Assembly (NCBI RefSeq): GCF_014698735.1
Contig: NZ_JACJTQ010000006.1
Span: 62,001-126,000 of the forward strand
DNA: 64,000 nucleotides
Direction: 5' to 3'
DNA from: Anabaena catenula FACHB-362
GTDB taxonomy: Bacteria > Cyanobacteriota > Cyanobacteriia > Cyanobacteriales > Nostocaceae
Positions 45,879 to 54,859 of this stretch are shown in pieces (the first letter of the stretch is position 1; each line of letters opens with the position of its first letter). The translations under genes were made by a program, and so were the position numbers. The notes under the pieces were generated by a model, which saw only the letters and a program-made list of their open reading frames with translations, was not told the origin of the DNA and ran no database searches.

Positions 45879-46056
45879 TTATCGGTTAGCATTAAAAAAA
45901 GAACAACCTCAACGGATTTTATATTTAGCTATTAGTGAAGACACATATCGAGATTTTTTCTCCCGTCAATTTATCCAAGAATATTTAAAAGAATATCAAA
46001 TTAAGGTTTTAATTTTTGATTCTTTAAACCAGGAGATTGTTTTATGGAAAGAATAA
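45879..46056 (+). pseudogene. 3' fragment of a xisH-like gene
   Basis: About 57 C-terminal residues of a XisH-family protein (NYRLALKKEQPQRILYLAIS, then DTYRDFFSRQFIQEYLKEYQ and VLIFDSLNQEIVLWKE) with no N terminus. XisH and XisI were found as factors controlling excision of the fdxN element in Anabaena and are abundant gene pairs in cyanobacteria. The fragment overlaps xisI by 13 bases, the usual spacing. Its upstream part was replaced by the antitoxin copy. Confidence 0.8.
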
Positions 46057-46369
46057 ATTACTCGCAAATTATTCAAAATATTTTAAGCAATCATTCTACT
46101 AATGATATAGCTAATGGTACGGAAATTCAACTGCTTTTTGATACGCAACGTCATCATTATCAGGTATTAAATATTGGTTGGAAGCAACAAATCAGAACTT
46201 ATGGAGTGATTATTCATGTTGATATTATGATAAAATCTGGATACAAAGAGATGGTACAGAAATAGGTATTGCTAATGAATTAATCACTGCTGGCGTACCT
46301 AAAGAAGATATTGTTTTAGGATTTCATGCTCCTTATAAGCGACAATTTACAGGTTTTGCGGTAGGATAA
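46044..46369 (+). pseudogene. Frameshifted xisI-like gene
   Basis: Two frames together give a full XisI protein: MERINYSQIIQNILSNH...GVIIHVDI in frame one (from 46044), then YDKIWIQRDGTEIGIANEL...FHAPYKRQFTGFAVG in another, ending TAA at 46367-46369. The break, near 46224-46227, is explained by loss of a single T (GATATTATG for GATATTTATG). The protein is therefore interrupted unless the frameshift is a sequencing error. Confidence 0.82.
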
Positions 46370-46409
46370 TAATTTACTTACTTCCATTTTTTACCATTTC
46401 ATAACAGGT

Positions 46410-46829
46410 TTATTCTTTATCAATAATCAGATTAACACCACAGCGAATCGCTGCTTCTGCTAACCGATTATCAAGTGTTGCTAATGGTAATTGTAACCGC
46501 AGTGCTAATTCTAAATAAGCTGCATCATAAGCGGCTAAACCTTCTCGTCTTGCTAATTTCAAAGTTGAATCTAAAGCATTTTTATCTGTAGCCATATCAA
46601 CTTGAATTAATAGGGACTGTAATAAATTAATTGCTTCCTCAGATTGTTCTTTTGTCATGCGGTTGCGTCGTTCAGCTACAATAAGAGTATTAGCAATCTC
46701 TAGCGACCAAATTCCTGGCACAAATGCTTCAGAATCTACCATCATTGCTAGTATGGAATTAGCATAATCATTATTTTCGTCTACAAAACACCAGCTAATT
46801 GCTACCGAACAATCTAAAACAAACTGCAT
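46410..46829 (-). CDS. VapC-like PIN-domain ribonuclease toxin
   Basis: A 139-residue PIN protein. Acidic residues of the metal site: Asp6 in FVLDCSVAISWC, Glu in WSLEIANTL, Asp in GLAAYDAAYLELA and Asp in PLATLDNRL. These match VapC toxins, which cut tRNA or rRNA. ATG 46829 overlaps the stop of the preceding gene by one base (TAATG), which pairs it with that putative antitoxin. Confidence 0.9.
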   Translation of the reverse strand: MQFVLDCSVAISWCFVDENNDYANSILAMMVDSEAFVPGIWSLEIANTLIVAERRNRMTKEQSEEAINLLQSLLIQVDMATDKNALDSTLKLARREGLAAYDAAYLELALRLQLPLATLDNRLAEAAIRCGVNLIIDKE

Positions 46830-47104
46830 TAAAATCTTCGTCCTTCTTCAATCATTTCACGGATTAAGTTTTTATCTAAACCTACTTCTTGTCTTAGTTG
46901 TTGCATTCTAATAATTGCATCTTGAATTGATTTTTTAGTAGTAATTTTTCCCCAAGCGTTATGTTTTATTGTGGTAGTTTCTGTATTGTCTAATGGTTGC
47001 ACAACTACCAATACTTCTACAGATTTATCTTTAAATTCTGTATGGGTTTGGATTTGCAATATACCATCAGCACCTATATGTGTTAGCAATTTCATTGTTT
47101 CCAT
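46829..47104 (-). CDS. Putative antitoxin of the PIN toxin
   Basis: A 91-residue protein beginning METMKLLTHIGADGILQIQT, a short beta-rich N terminus followed by a charged helical tail (MQQLRQEVGLDKNLIREMIE). Such proteins commonly precede VapC genes in cyanobacteria. No classical AbrB or ribbon-helix-helix motif is clear. An internal ATG (47095) is an alternative start. Assignment rests mainly on the coupled position upstream of the toxin. Confidence 0.72.
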   Translation of the reverse strand: METMKLLTHIGADGILQIQTHTEFKDKSVEVLVVVQPLDNTETTTIKHNAWGKITTKKSIQDAIIRMQQLRQEVGLDKNLIREMIEEGRRF

Positions 47105-47240
47105 TTTTTACCACCATTTTATAGATGAGAGTTTATTCATCGGAAAGATGAGCAACAGTATGTACTATAACTTAATTTATTGTATCATCAATTTTATAAG
47201 TTACCTTTGAGATAATTCTATATTTTTCATAATTTCTATT

Positions 47241-48209
47241 TTACTCCTCATCATCATGTAAATTAGAAATATAAGCCGGAAGTTTACCAAAACTAATTCT
47301 TTCTACATATTTAATGGCGCGATGTTCTGCCAATGATGTTTGAATTAAGGTGTTTATTAATAAGCGAAATTTATTAACATCTGCTTGAGATGGTGATTTT
47401 AATTGTGAAGCTAATAAACTAGAAATTTGCAGTATCAATTTAAGATTAGGTAAGTTAGCTTCCGTTTGTTCAATGATTTCATATTTTTTATTAAGACAAT
47501 ATTCATTACCTACATGAGAATAATCAGCCAGTGTTTTTAATAGTTCTGGTTTCCAATTAATAATTACTTGCTTGATTCCTGGTATTTTATTTAATAAAAC
47601 AGCGATGATTTTCGGTAAGTTAGGAATGAAATCACCGATATTTCTAAATCTATAGATAGGAGTATCAATAATTAATTCTATTGTGCTAACTGGTGGTGCG
47701 CCAAATGTATAGGTTTCTAATGTATAAGCTGCAATAGGTTTTAATTCGCTTTCACTAATTTGTTTAGTAATTAATGTAGCCGCAGCACCGCCTAAACTAT
47801 GTCCAGTGACGAAAATATTTTTGTTGGCGTTTTCTGCTCTTTGGATAAAGTCTTGTAATTGTTGCCAGAAACTTTTAACATAAAGATTAAAACCGGAGTG
47901 AATAGCTTCTGAATTGGGGAATGCTAGTAAGTTAAAGAAGTAATCATCTAATCTTTCTGTACCTCTAATAGCAATGACAATATCATTTTCTGTAGATAGG
48001 AGTAAACCACAACAAACTAATTCATCGGTATCACTTAAAGGACGTGGTGCTGAGATAAATTCTATTGTTTGATACGGTGGAAAAAATGATGGAGAACCTG
48101 TTTTCAGGATATCACTAACTATATCATTTCCTTGTTTATAGGCGACGTAAGCGAGTTGAGAAATACAAGCCATTTCTAGGGTGCGTTGTCTGTCGGTTGA
48201 TTTTTTCAT
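47241..48209 (-). CDS. Class 3 lipase-family alpha/beta hydrolase
   Basis: A 322-residue hydrolase with the lipase nucleophile elbow VTGHSLGGAAA (Ser138), probable Asp193 in FRNIGDFIPNLP and His232 in LADYSHVGNEY, the catalytic triad of class 3 (fungal-type) lipases. It has no signal peptide, so it should act in the cytoplasm on lipid or an ester. The first 170 bases of the gene recur downstream of the PIN toxin at 48909-49063, showing local duplication. Confidence 0.87.
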   Translation of the reverse strand: MKKSTDRQRTLEMACISQLAYVAYKQGNDIVSDILKTGSPSFFPPYQTIEFISAPRPLSDTDELVCCGLLLSTENDIVIAIRGTERLDDYFFNLLAFPNSEAIHSGFNLYVKSFWQQLQDFIQRAENANKNIFVTGHSLGGAAATLITKQISESELKPIAAYTLETYTFGAPPVSTIELIIDTPIYRFRNIGDFIPNLPKIIAVLLNKIPGIKQVIINWKPELLKTLADYSHVGNEYCLNKKYEIIEQTEANLPNLKLILQISSLLASQLKSPSQADVNKFRLLINTLIQTSLAEHRAIKYVERISFGKLPAYISNLHDDEE

Positions 48210-48305
48210 ATTTGTTAAAGATGTAAATGTTTGATTTTATTTGTACAAAATAGATATGGTAGCTCAATTTATTGTATAATCAACTATGTAGCTCGCTGAT
48301 AAAAT

Positions 48306-48518
48306 ATGCAAGATACCCTAACCATTACTATTACTCCAGAACTGAAAGCAGCACTTTTAGAAATTACTCAAACTGAAGGTATATCTGCTGATAGTTTAGT
48401 TGGTAAAGCTATTGAGGACTACATCTTTACTCACAAATTCCGTGCATTGCGTTCTTACTTGACGCGAAAGAATGAAACAGTTTACACCGATGAGGAAATT
48501 TTTGAGATAATTTCATGA
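48306..48518 (+). CDS. Antitoxin of a PIN-domain toxin-antitoxin pair
   Basis: A 70-residue protein with an N-terminal LTITITPELKAALLEITQTE, suggesting a ribbon-helix-helix DNA-binding fold, and an acidic C terminus (YTDEEIFEIIS). Stop and next start overlap as ATGA, the usual translational coupling. A truncated near-identical copy occurs at 45726. The pair lies between two copies of lipase 5' sequence. Confidence 0.8.
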   Translation: MQDTLTITITPELKAALLEITQTEGISADSLVGKAIEDYIFTHKFRALRSYLTRKNETVYTDEEIFEIIS

Positions 48519-48919
48519 ACCTAGTTATAGATACTAATGTTTTGATTGCTGCTTTTATTGCTAAAGGGATGTGTAGTACAGTTGTTGAACACTGTCTAAT
48601 TGTGCATTCTCCCATTACTTCAGATTTTATTCTCAATGAATTACATGAAAAACTGACAGTAAAGTTTAAATACTCTTCTGAAGATGCGGGAGAGGTGATA
48701 AATTTATTGCGTTCTAGAATGCAGGTTGTAATACCTACACCGTTAAATGTCCCTGTCTGTCGTGATGTTGATGATGATATGATTTTAGCAACAGCAATTG
48801 CTGGAGAGGCTGTTTGCATTATTACAGGTGATAAAGATTTACTAATATTGAAAATGTTTGAATCAATTAAAATTATTGATCCAAAAGAATTTGCTGCTTC
48901 TGAAGAAATGCTGAGATAA
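48515..48919 (+). CDS. PIN-family toxin (putative ribonuclease)
   Basis: A 134-residue PIN protein of the COG1569 type: Asp6 in LVIDTNVLIAAF, Glu in ILNELHEKL, Asp in RDVDDDMILATAIAG and Asp in ITGDKDLL. It is coupled to the antitoxin at 48306. The last few codons (MLR and the stop, 48909-48919) lie in DNA homologous to the lipase gene, so the natural C terminus may have been altered by the duplication. Confidence 0.87.
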   Translation: MNLVIDTNVLIAAFIAKGMCSTVVEHCLIVHSPITSDFILNELHEKLTVKFKYSSEDAGEVINLLRSRMQVVIPTPLNVPVCRDVDDDMILATAIAGEAVCIITGDKDLLILKMFESIKIIDPKEFAASEEMLR

Positions 48920-49063
48920 ATTTCACGTTGAAAAAATAATGAATATCAAGTTTTCAGGATATTGCTAACTATATCATTTCCTTGTTTATAGGCGACGTAA
49001 GCAAGTTGAGAAATACAAGCCATTTCTAGGGCGCGTTGTCTGTCGGTTGATGTTTTCATATTG
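48909..49063 (-). pseudogene. Duplicated 5' fragment of the lipase gene
   Basis: A segment of about 155 bases closely matches 48048-48215 (TTTTCAGGATAT...GGCGACGTAAGC...GTCGGTTGA...TTTTCATAT), the start of the lipase gene on the minus strand, with one deletion near 48930. No downstream part of the lipase is present, so this is a relic. Confidence 0.8.
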
Positions 49064-49093
49064 GTTAATTTTTGGGTGGGTTTGATTTTGTAA

Positions 49094-51082
49094 TTACAGG
49101 GTTGTAGATTTATTGATCATAGTTTGTAATTGTTGCTGCACTTGTTCAAGTTCTTGGCGTTTTTGGTTAATAAATGCTTTTTCAATTTCAATTTGTTCTA
49201 GTAGCGTGTTGTGTTCATTTTCTTTCTGCGCTAGAGAAGCATCATAACTAGAAATTGTTTGTGCAATCATTTCATCTAATGCATTAAGTCGAGGCTCAAA
49301 GATATCTTTATGGATAACTTTATCTAACTGTTCAATTATTTGCAAAATTATGTCTTTTTCAACATTGCGAACCTGTTTTTTACATTCCTCCAAAACTGCC
49401 TTTTTTATTTGATCATATATACTACCAATACCAAATCCTGCTCCAGTAAATATTGCTGCTACTACAGCTATAATAATTGCAATTGGATTTAATAATTGTA
49501 AAATTAATATTGCTACTATACCTATAACTCCTGCTATGATTACACCTGTTAAGTAATTAATAAAATCCCCTGCAAATCCTCCGGTATAGCTACTACTCAA
49601 TTTATATTCATATTTTAAGGATTGCTTGATTCCTTTAGAATTATCAAAATTTTTGACAAATTTTTGAATTTCTATTTCTAATTTTACATCTAAAATCCGA
49701 AGTTTATTTTTAATTATTTTCCTTATGTCTCTATCTACAAATCCTTCTATTTCTTTGGTTAAATCTTCGGTAAATTCCTTAACATAATCCTCAACTATAC
49801 CTTTTTGTTCCAAAATAATATTTTTGTCTGATCTCCAATTTTCAGATTTTTCAGATAAGCGACTCTGCCATGAGCCTTCTTTTACCCAATTATTCCAAGA
49901 TTCCCTAACATCTGATTTAACTTCATTAAGCATTTCATCCATTAGGTTTTTAGAACAAATACGTATTTTTACCCCATATCCACTTAATTCACCAATCTGC
50001 TCTATCAATATGTACTTTTCTGCTGCCGATTCTTTGATTTTTAAATTAAGTTCATCACATCTTTCTTCAAATAGCATTAAACAATTTTTGTTGAGTTGCT
50101 GAATCTTCATGGCACAGTTGTTAATTTCCACTGCACCACGTTCAGATGTTAAAAACTCTTCAAGAGATTGTGTAAAATGATTAAATGTTTTTGAGTATTC
50201 ATTTTCAGTTTTATTAGTAAAAGCCTTTATTGCTTCTTTAGCAGAAATGAAATGAACGCGATTTTTACCTAAAATAATAGGGTTTTCACCATAAGCAAAT
50301 TCCTCTACTAACTCACTTACATCTTGCCGATCTTCTTCAGAATCTAAAGCATCTATTTGATTGACTACGAGAAAAAGATTGTTTGCAGGTTGATTTTTTT
50401 CACCGTTATTGATTTGAGTGATAACATCCCGCACTAACTCACATTCTGTTTCACTGAGAGCAGAGGAAGCAATAGTTAAGAAAACTACTACATCAATATT
50501 TTTAAGAAGTTTTTGTGTAATAGCAGTGCGGTCAGGGTGTTCGTTTAACCCTGGAGAATCTACAAGTAATACACCATGTTTGCATAACTCTAAATCAGGA
50601 TGCTCAAAAATAATCTGGTCAATATCAAAATTTGCTAACTCATTACCACGATGTTTACGTACCGCTTCTTTAGACAGAGTTGCTAAAACTTTATACTCTT
50701 CAAAAGATATCTCTTTTTCATCTCCATTTTTATAGTGACATATAATCCGTTTTTGTAATCCATGTTTTAAAAATGTTATTGTGCTACTACAGGCAATAGC
50801 TCTTACAGGTTGAATTTGTTCACCAATGAGGGCATTAATTAATGTTGATTTTCCTCGGCTGAACTCTCCTACAACTGCTACAGTAAAATTTTGATTTTGT
50901 AATTTTTGACAAAGATTTTCTATTTCTGTAATTAAGCTATTTGTTGATAATTCATGACTAGTAGCACACTCTTGAAATATTTGTATTAATTGAGGACAAA
51001 TATTATCAGATATTTCTTCCCGATATTTTTTAAATTCTGCGAAGGACGAGACGCGGTACTGATTATCTTTTTGATGACTCAT
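49094..51082 (-). CDS. Bacterial dynamin-like GTPase
   Basis: A 662-residue dynamin-family GTPase. P-loop GEFSRGKST (72-80), conserved Thr in the ACSSTITF switch I, G3 DSPG (175-178) and G4 NQID (241-244). Long helical stalk regions flank a hydrophobic paddle or double membrane segment (about 515-570, GVIIAGVIGIVAILILQ and IAIIIAVVAAIFTGAG). The C terminus is coiled coil. Relatives include BDLP of Nostoc punctiforme, which tubulates membranes, and dynamins linked to membrane surveillance and phage tolerance. It is divergent from the membrane/coiled-coil gene at 51171, with an 88-base shared promoter region. Confidence 0.9.
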   Translation of the reverse strand: MSHQKDNQYRVSSFAEFKKYREEISDNICPQLIQIFQECATSHELSTNSLITEIENLCQKLQNQNFTVAVVGEFSRGKSTLINALIGEQIQPVRAIACSSTITFLKHGLQKRIICHYKNGDEKEISFEEYKVLATLSKEAVRKHRGNELANFDIDQIIFEHPDLELCKHGVLLVDSPGLNEHPDRTAITQKLLKNIDVVVFLTIASSALSETECELVRDVITQINNGEKNQPANNLFLVVNQIDALDSEEDRQDVSELVEEFAYGENPIILGKNRVHFISAKEAIKAFTNKTENEYSKTFNHFTQSLEEFLTSERGAVEINNCAMKIQQLNKNCLMLFEERCDELNLKIKESAAEKYILIEQIGELSGYGVKIRICSKNLMDEMLNEVKSDVRESWNNWVKEGSWQSRLSEKSENWRSDKNIILEQKGIVEDYVKEFTEDLTKEIEGFVDRDIRKIIKNKLRILDVKLEIEIQKFVKNFDNSKGIKQSLKYEYKLSSSYTGGFAGDFINYLTGVIIAGVIGIVAILILQLLNPIAIIIAVVAAIFTGAGFGIGSIYDQIKKAVLEECKKQVRNVEKDIILQIIEQLDKVIHKDIFEPRLNALDEMIAQTISSYDASLAQKENEHNTLLEQIEIEKAFINQKRQELEQVQQQLQTMINKSTTL

Positions 51083-51170
51083 AATGATAAGTATTCTTTT
51101 GGCTTGCTTTATTGTAGTATAAATACTAATGAATTAAATAACGCATATAGCCGTAAATAGAAGGAATTTT

Positions 51171-52457
51171 ATGATTTATCAATTTCCATCTCTCATTCAA
51201 GCTGGTATTGAAGCTGGTAAATATATCCCCGTCTTTAGTAATGGTTTACCCCTAAGCATTGCTAGAGATGCTGTTACAGGTCAGTTTGTGTCTCATGCTA
51301 TTGGTGTTGTCAATCCATTATCACCACTGGTAGCTGCTCCTAATTTTCTTATGACTGGGTTACAGATGTATCAAAATCAGCAAAATTTTACAGCCGTCAT
51401 GGGTAGCTTACAAACAATCCAAAACAGCTTGGGAGTATTACAAGCAACAACCGCCCTCATCGGTGTAGGAACAGTTGCAGGTGTAGCATTAACAGCCGTG
51501 AACTTACACCAAACCCTGAAATTACGGAAAGAAGTTGAGCAAATGCGGTTAGAGGTCAAAAATGGCTTTATTGACTTGAAACAAGCCTTAAAAGACCAAG
51601 GAGCAGAAATTAGACAATTAATTGAACAGGTAGCCCAAGATATCAAATTTGAACAACATCGCACCGTTTTGATTAGAGCCTATGGTTTATTTGTGCAAGC
51701 AATAAACCGTTTACGTTCTGCTATGCAATTACAAGATATTAGCCGCAGAAATGCAGAAATTGACGCTGTTAAAGGAATGCTATTTGAAGCTTTAGCAGAT
51801 TATACAAATCCGTATTTATTAGAAGATACTTGTGCGCCTGGACAACTACGCCGGTTAGAATGTTCTTGGGCTATTGAACAAGCAATTATTATCACTTATC
51901 AAGTGCAAAATGAAGTTTCTGCTGTGAGCGATCGCTTATCGCAACTCCAAACTAAAATATGTGAAGATGCCCATACTGTAATTAATCAATGTGAATCCCA
52001 CGATGAACTTGATTTTCTCTTTCCTGAACTTACCCGCATTCATAATCATGATTTAGTGATTATTGAATCATGGCAAAATCATGTAGATTGGGTAAAATCT
52101 CTACCTCCAGCAGAATTAAAACTTTTAAATAGTGCTGATTTCAATAATTCAGAAACTACCCAAACCATAACTAATTCAGAAATACCACCAGAACAAATCA
52201 GCTACGAAAACATAGCTGGAAAATCTCATTTTTATTCATTACGTGATCAATTATTATTTATGTTTGCGCCAGAATTACGACGGGAATATGAAAATTATGT
52301 CAGTCAACAAGCCGCAATTTCTGGATATAGAACCTTAGTTACATCTAATTTACAACAAGCATCAGATTTAACCGTTGCTAATCTTTTTTACTATTTTAAT
52401 ATTAGAGATGAATCACAAGAAGAAGTAAATAAACAATCAACTTTTGAAAATGTTTAA
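51171..52457 (+). CDS. Unknown membrane/coiled-coil protein, divergent partner of the dynamin
   Basis: A 428-residue protein with no family I recognise. The N terminus (1-60) is mixed, and a hydrophobic stretch with alanine/glycine/valine (about 90-112, GVGTVAGVALTAVNLH) follows. It is succeeded by a charged coiled coil (LRKEVEQMRLEVKNGFIDLK) and a long mostly helical region with a conserved-looking RLECSWAIEQAI segment. The layout (hydrophobic helix plus coiled coil) recalls pore-forming or membrane-effector proteins found beside bacterial dynamins and defence genes. Function is open; position and shared promoter with the dynamin gene suggest joint action. Confidence 0.55.
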   Translation: MIYQFPSLIQAGIEAGKYIPVFSNGLPLSIARDAVTGQFVSHAIGVVNPLSPLVAAPNFLMTGLQMYQNQQNFTAVMGSLQTIQNSLGVLQATTALIGVGTVAGVALTAVNLHQTLKLRKEVEQMRLEVKNGFIDLKQALKDQGAEIRQLIEQVAQDIKFEQHRTVLIRAYGLFVQAINRLRSAMQLQDISRRNAEIDAVKGMLFEALADYTNPYLLEDTCAPGQLRRLECSWAIEQAIIITYQVQNEVSAVSDRLSQLQTKICEDAHTVINQCESHDELDFLFPELTRIHNHDLVIIESWQNHVDWVKSLPPAELKLLNSADFNNSETTQTITNSEIPPEQISYENIAGKSHFYSLRDQLLFMFAPELRREYENYVSQQAAISGYRTLVTSNLQQASDLTVANLFYYFNIRDESQEEVNKQSTFENV

Positions 52458-52479
52458 AAATTTCAGGTTTGTATTGACG

Positions 52480-53121
52480 TTACCTACCTATTTCTAGATT
52501 TTTGAAAATCAAATCTGCTCTTGGCTCAAATCCATCACCATATTCTACCTGTAAATGAGTGATGACATAGAAGGCTTTACCATTTTGTTCTCCAATGTAG
52601 ACAGCACCCACTATATTTTTACCTTGGCTGAAAACAATCTTTTCTTTCGCCCAGGGATATTTGATATTAGTACTCCGGCTCACAACGCGCCATTTATTAG
52701 ATGCAATTAAACCATTTTTACCATTCACAAAGTTTCTAACTTGTCCGAGAGTTTTTAAATTATTCAAAAAGGCAAAATGAACATATGCATTATCATTTTT
52801 TTTACCACCAAAGTTAGCAATAAACCTCACTCCGCTTCCTTCTCCAGAACTGCTTCCTGTAACTAAAAAATCCTTTTCAGGAAAGTAGGTAGTTAATAAG
52901 TTGCTATATTTATATAGTCTGAGTTTAACGGGAACTTTTTCACCTTCGACGGTAATTGTGGCAGTTTTGGTAGGCGGTTTATCGGCTTGAGAATTATCTC
53001 TAGTTAAAAGTGCTGTCTGAGTAGTTGTGAAGGTGTTTTCATGCTGCTGTGGCATAGCACAAGCAAAGGATACGCCTATAAGCATTATCCCAGCGGTTAA
53101 TCTCATCAAATTTAGCTTCAT
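52480..53121 (-). CDS. Exported hypothetical protein
   Basis: A 213-residue protein with an N-terminal signal sequence (MKLNLMRLTAGIMLIGVSFA) and a cysteine at position 21; the lipobox is poor (SFAC), so lipoprotein processing is uncertain. The mature part has beta-rich segments such as VPVKLRLYKYSNLLTTYFPE and GAVYIGEQNGKAFYVITHLQ. I do not know the family. It is convergent with the gene at 51171 and stands alone. Confidence 0.65.
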   Translation of the reverse strand: MKLNLMRLTAGIMLIGVSFACAMPQQHENTFTTTQTALLTRDNSQADKPPTKTATITVEGEKVPVKLRLYKYSNLLTTYFPEKDFLVTGSSSGEGSGVRFIANFGGKKNDNAYVHFAFLNNLKTLGQVRNFVNGKNGLIASNKWRVVSRSTNIKYPWAKEKIVFSQGKNIVGAVYIGEQNGKAFYVITHLQVEYGDGFEPRADLIFKNLEIGR

Positions 53122-53510
53122 TTTAGATCCGAAATATTTAGTATTAACTTAAATAAGAGAAACAGACACAGAGGGAAACTCTGACGCTGAGAAGCTTTCA
53201 AATACGGAGTTTGGGTATTCAACCCAAGTTATGCGGGGAGAGAGTAAACGCTCCGCGTCTTCTTGATCAGAGTTGACTGTTGGATCTGAGCAACTGTTCC
53301 TAACTCAATAATGTTGATGTATTTTTCTTTATCAATAAAATGCTAAATACAATACATTTTCTCTGTAATTTGTACGTGATTTTCATCACAAGTATTTATG
53401 ATTAGAATCACACGTATCCATGATTAAGATCGTCTCTTTATAATTAGCAAATTGGCATAATTCAGTACAACTGAACTCTAGCCGAGTCATTAATAGGGAA
53501 CACATCAAGT
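53122..53510. other. Gene-free leader region
   Basis: No reading frame stands out. A weak -10-like CATAAT (near 53455) precedes the hairpin described next. Otherwise AT-rich, with direct TTATGATTAGAATCACAC- and CATGATTAAGATCG-type elements near 53396-53430. Confidence 0.4.
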
Positions 53511-53546
53511 GCCGACAGCCTTTTACAGGATTGTTGGCTTTTTATT
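53511..53546 (+). terminator. Terminator-like hairpin, possibly the 3' end of a small RNA
   Basis: GCCGACA (53511-53517) pairs with TGTTGGC (53532-53538) with extra CC/GG pairing inside, followed by TTTTTATT. No coding gene ends just before it on the plus strand (the nearest, at 52480-53121, is on the minus strand). It may therefore end an untranslated RNA starting near 53465. Confidence 0.5.
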
Positions 53547-53935
53547 AATGGTAATTATAAACAATTAAAAATTAAAAATTAGAAATTAAAAATAAATCCT
53601 ACTTTTGGCTATTTATTTTTGTAATATGCAAATCTAGCAACCGCCCAGGTGCTGAAGACATCAAGTAATGATAAAACATAGACAAAAAAAGACTTTTAAA
53701 GCTGTCACCTGCCATACTACAAAAATAAGGCTAATGGTCGTTGAATAGCGATTTTGATCAAATATCCCCACAATCGGTTAATAACTTGACAAATAATTTG
53801 CCATAGCCACTACCAAGTGTGGGGACAAGATGATCAGATGATGATCACATGAAGAAATTTATTGCCATCAAGTGCTAACGTCTGATAACTCTAGTAGACT
53901 CAAAATCCACTGGGAGAACCAGCACAGGAGTTATA
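53547..53935. other. Gene-free region downstream of apcD
   Basis: Includes AATTAAAAATTAAAAATTAGAAATTAAAAAT tandem-like repeats (near 53563-53595). Nothing else is recognised up to the apcD stop codon. Confidence 0.5.
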
Positions 53936-54421
53936 TCAAGACATCGCTTGAATGATGTAATCAAAGTAAGGCGCTGCTTCGGCGGCATCTTCAGCACTCA
54001 ATAAATCCAATGATGCTTGCTTAAGGGAAGTGATAGCTTCAACCATTCCAGGAACAGGAACGCCCAGAGAGTTGTACATTTCCCGCACTCCTACTAAACC
54101 AATCTTTTCAATTGGTTCTTTATCGCCAGCAAGTACACCGTAGGTAATCAGGCGTAAGTACCAACCGAAATCACGGATACACAAAGCACGTTGTTTTTCA
54201 CCGTAAGCATTACCACCGGGGGCAATAAAGTCAGGACGCTTCTGCCAAAGTTTTTTGGTGGCTTCTTGGACTATCTTTTTTTCATTTTCGGCGAGGGTAG
54301 TAACGATTCTTGTGCGTTGTACACCAGTTTCCAAAAATTCTTTAATACTCTTGAGTTCGCCACTACTGGGGTAGCGCAGTTCGTCATCGGCTTGGAGAAT
54401 AACTTGGCTAATTACAGTCAT
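53936..54421 (-). CDS. apcD: Allophycocyanin-B alpha subunit
   Basis: A 161-residue phycobiliprotein. The opening [20 protein letters not shown] is typical of ApcD. The bilin-binding Cys lies in [14 protein letters not shown] (about residue 81), and the end [25 protein letters not shown] is standard. ApcD is the red-shifted terminal emitter of the phycobilisome core that passes energy to photosystem I, so it is attached to the thylakoid surface. It stands alone, as apcD usually does in cyanobacteria. The start is ATG 54421. Confidence 0.93.
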   Translation of the reverse strand: MTVISQVILQADDELRYPSSGELKSIKEFLETGVQRTRIVTTLAENEKKIVQEATKKLWQKRPDFIAPGGNAYGEKQRALCIRDFGWYLRLITYGVLAGDKEPIEKIGLVGVREMYNSLGVPVPGMVEAITSLKQASLDLLSAEDAAEAAPYFDYIIQAMS

Positions 54422-54577
54422 GATTATTAAGCTGTTACGCGAAATATTATTTGCTAGTTTAACTAGTTAGAGGTACAGAAGTGAAGGGTGTGAGAAGATA
54501 GGGATGGGAACTGGGGATTGGGGATTGGGGAAAATTAAGGAAGTAATTGTAATAATTCTTCAATCACCAAATCCAAA
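54422..54577. other. apcD promoter region
   Basis: Contains the apcD upstream region and a GGGGATTGGGGATTGGGG short tandem repeat (54514-54530). No gene. Confidence 0.4.
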
Positions 54578-54830
54578 ATCCCTTCGGGTATGCCTCCGGC
54601 TCCCGTAAGGGATACGCAGTCGCACCCTTCGGGAAGGCGAAGCGCCTACATGGGGGAAACCACGCCACTTGACGGCAGTTGCTACAAGTCGGGAAACCCG
54701 CCCATCGCACTGCCTCCTTTAAGCCGGGAAACCCGTCCAACGCAGTGGCTCCCCAAGACCCTTACGGGTTCGCCAGTTCCCTACGGCGGGAAACCCGCCT
54801 TCAGGACTGGACTCACCGCGCTGACTCACC
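54578..54830. repeat. Cluster of GC-rich palindromic repeats
   Basis: A run of interleaved palindromes: CCCTTCGGG, GGCTCCCGTAAGGGATACGC, CGGGAAACCCGCC and similar units (four GGGAAACCCG-type hairpins). GC content is far above the surrounding DNA. These resemble dispersed palindromes of Nostoc/Anabaena. Apparent reading frames across them are not considered genes. Confidence 0.8.
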
Positions 54831-54859
54831 AACATCCAACATCCAAAATTGAATGACTA

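Noticed and set aside
54590-54856. 88-codon frame before rlmD
   Set aside because: Lies wholly in the cluster of GC palindromes and encodes repetitive Arg/Pro/Gly sequence.
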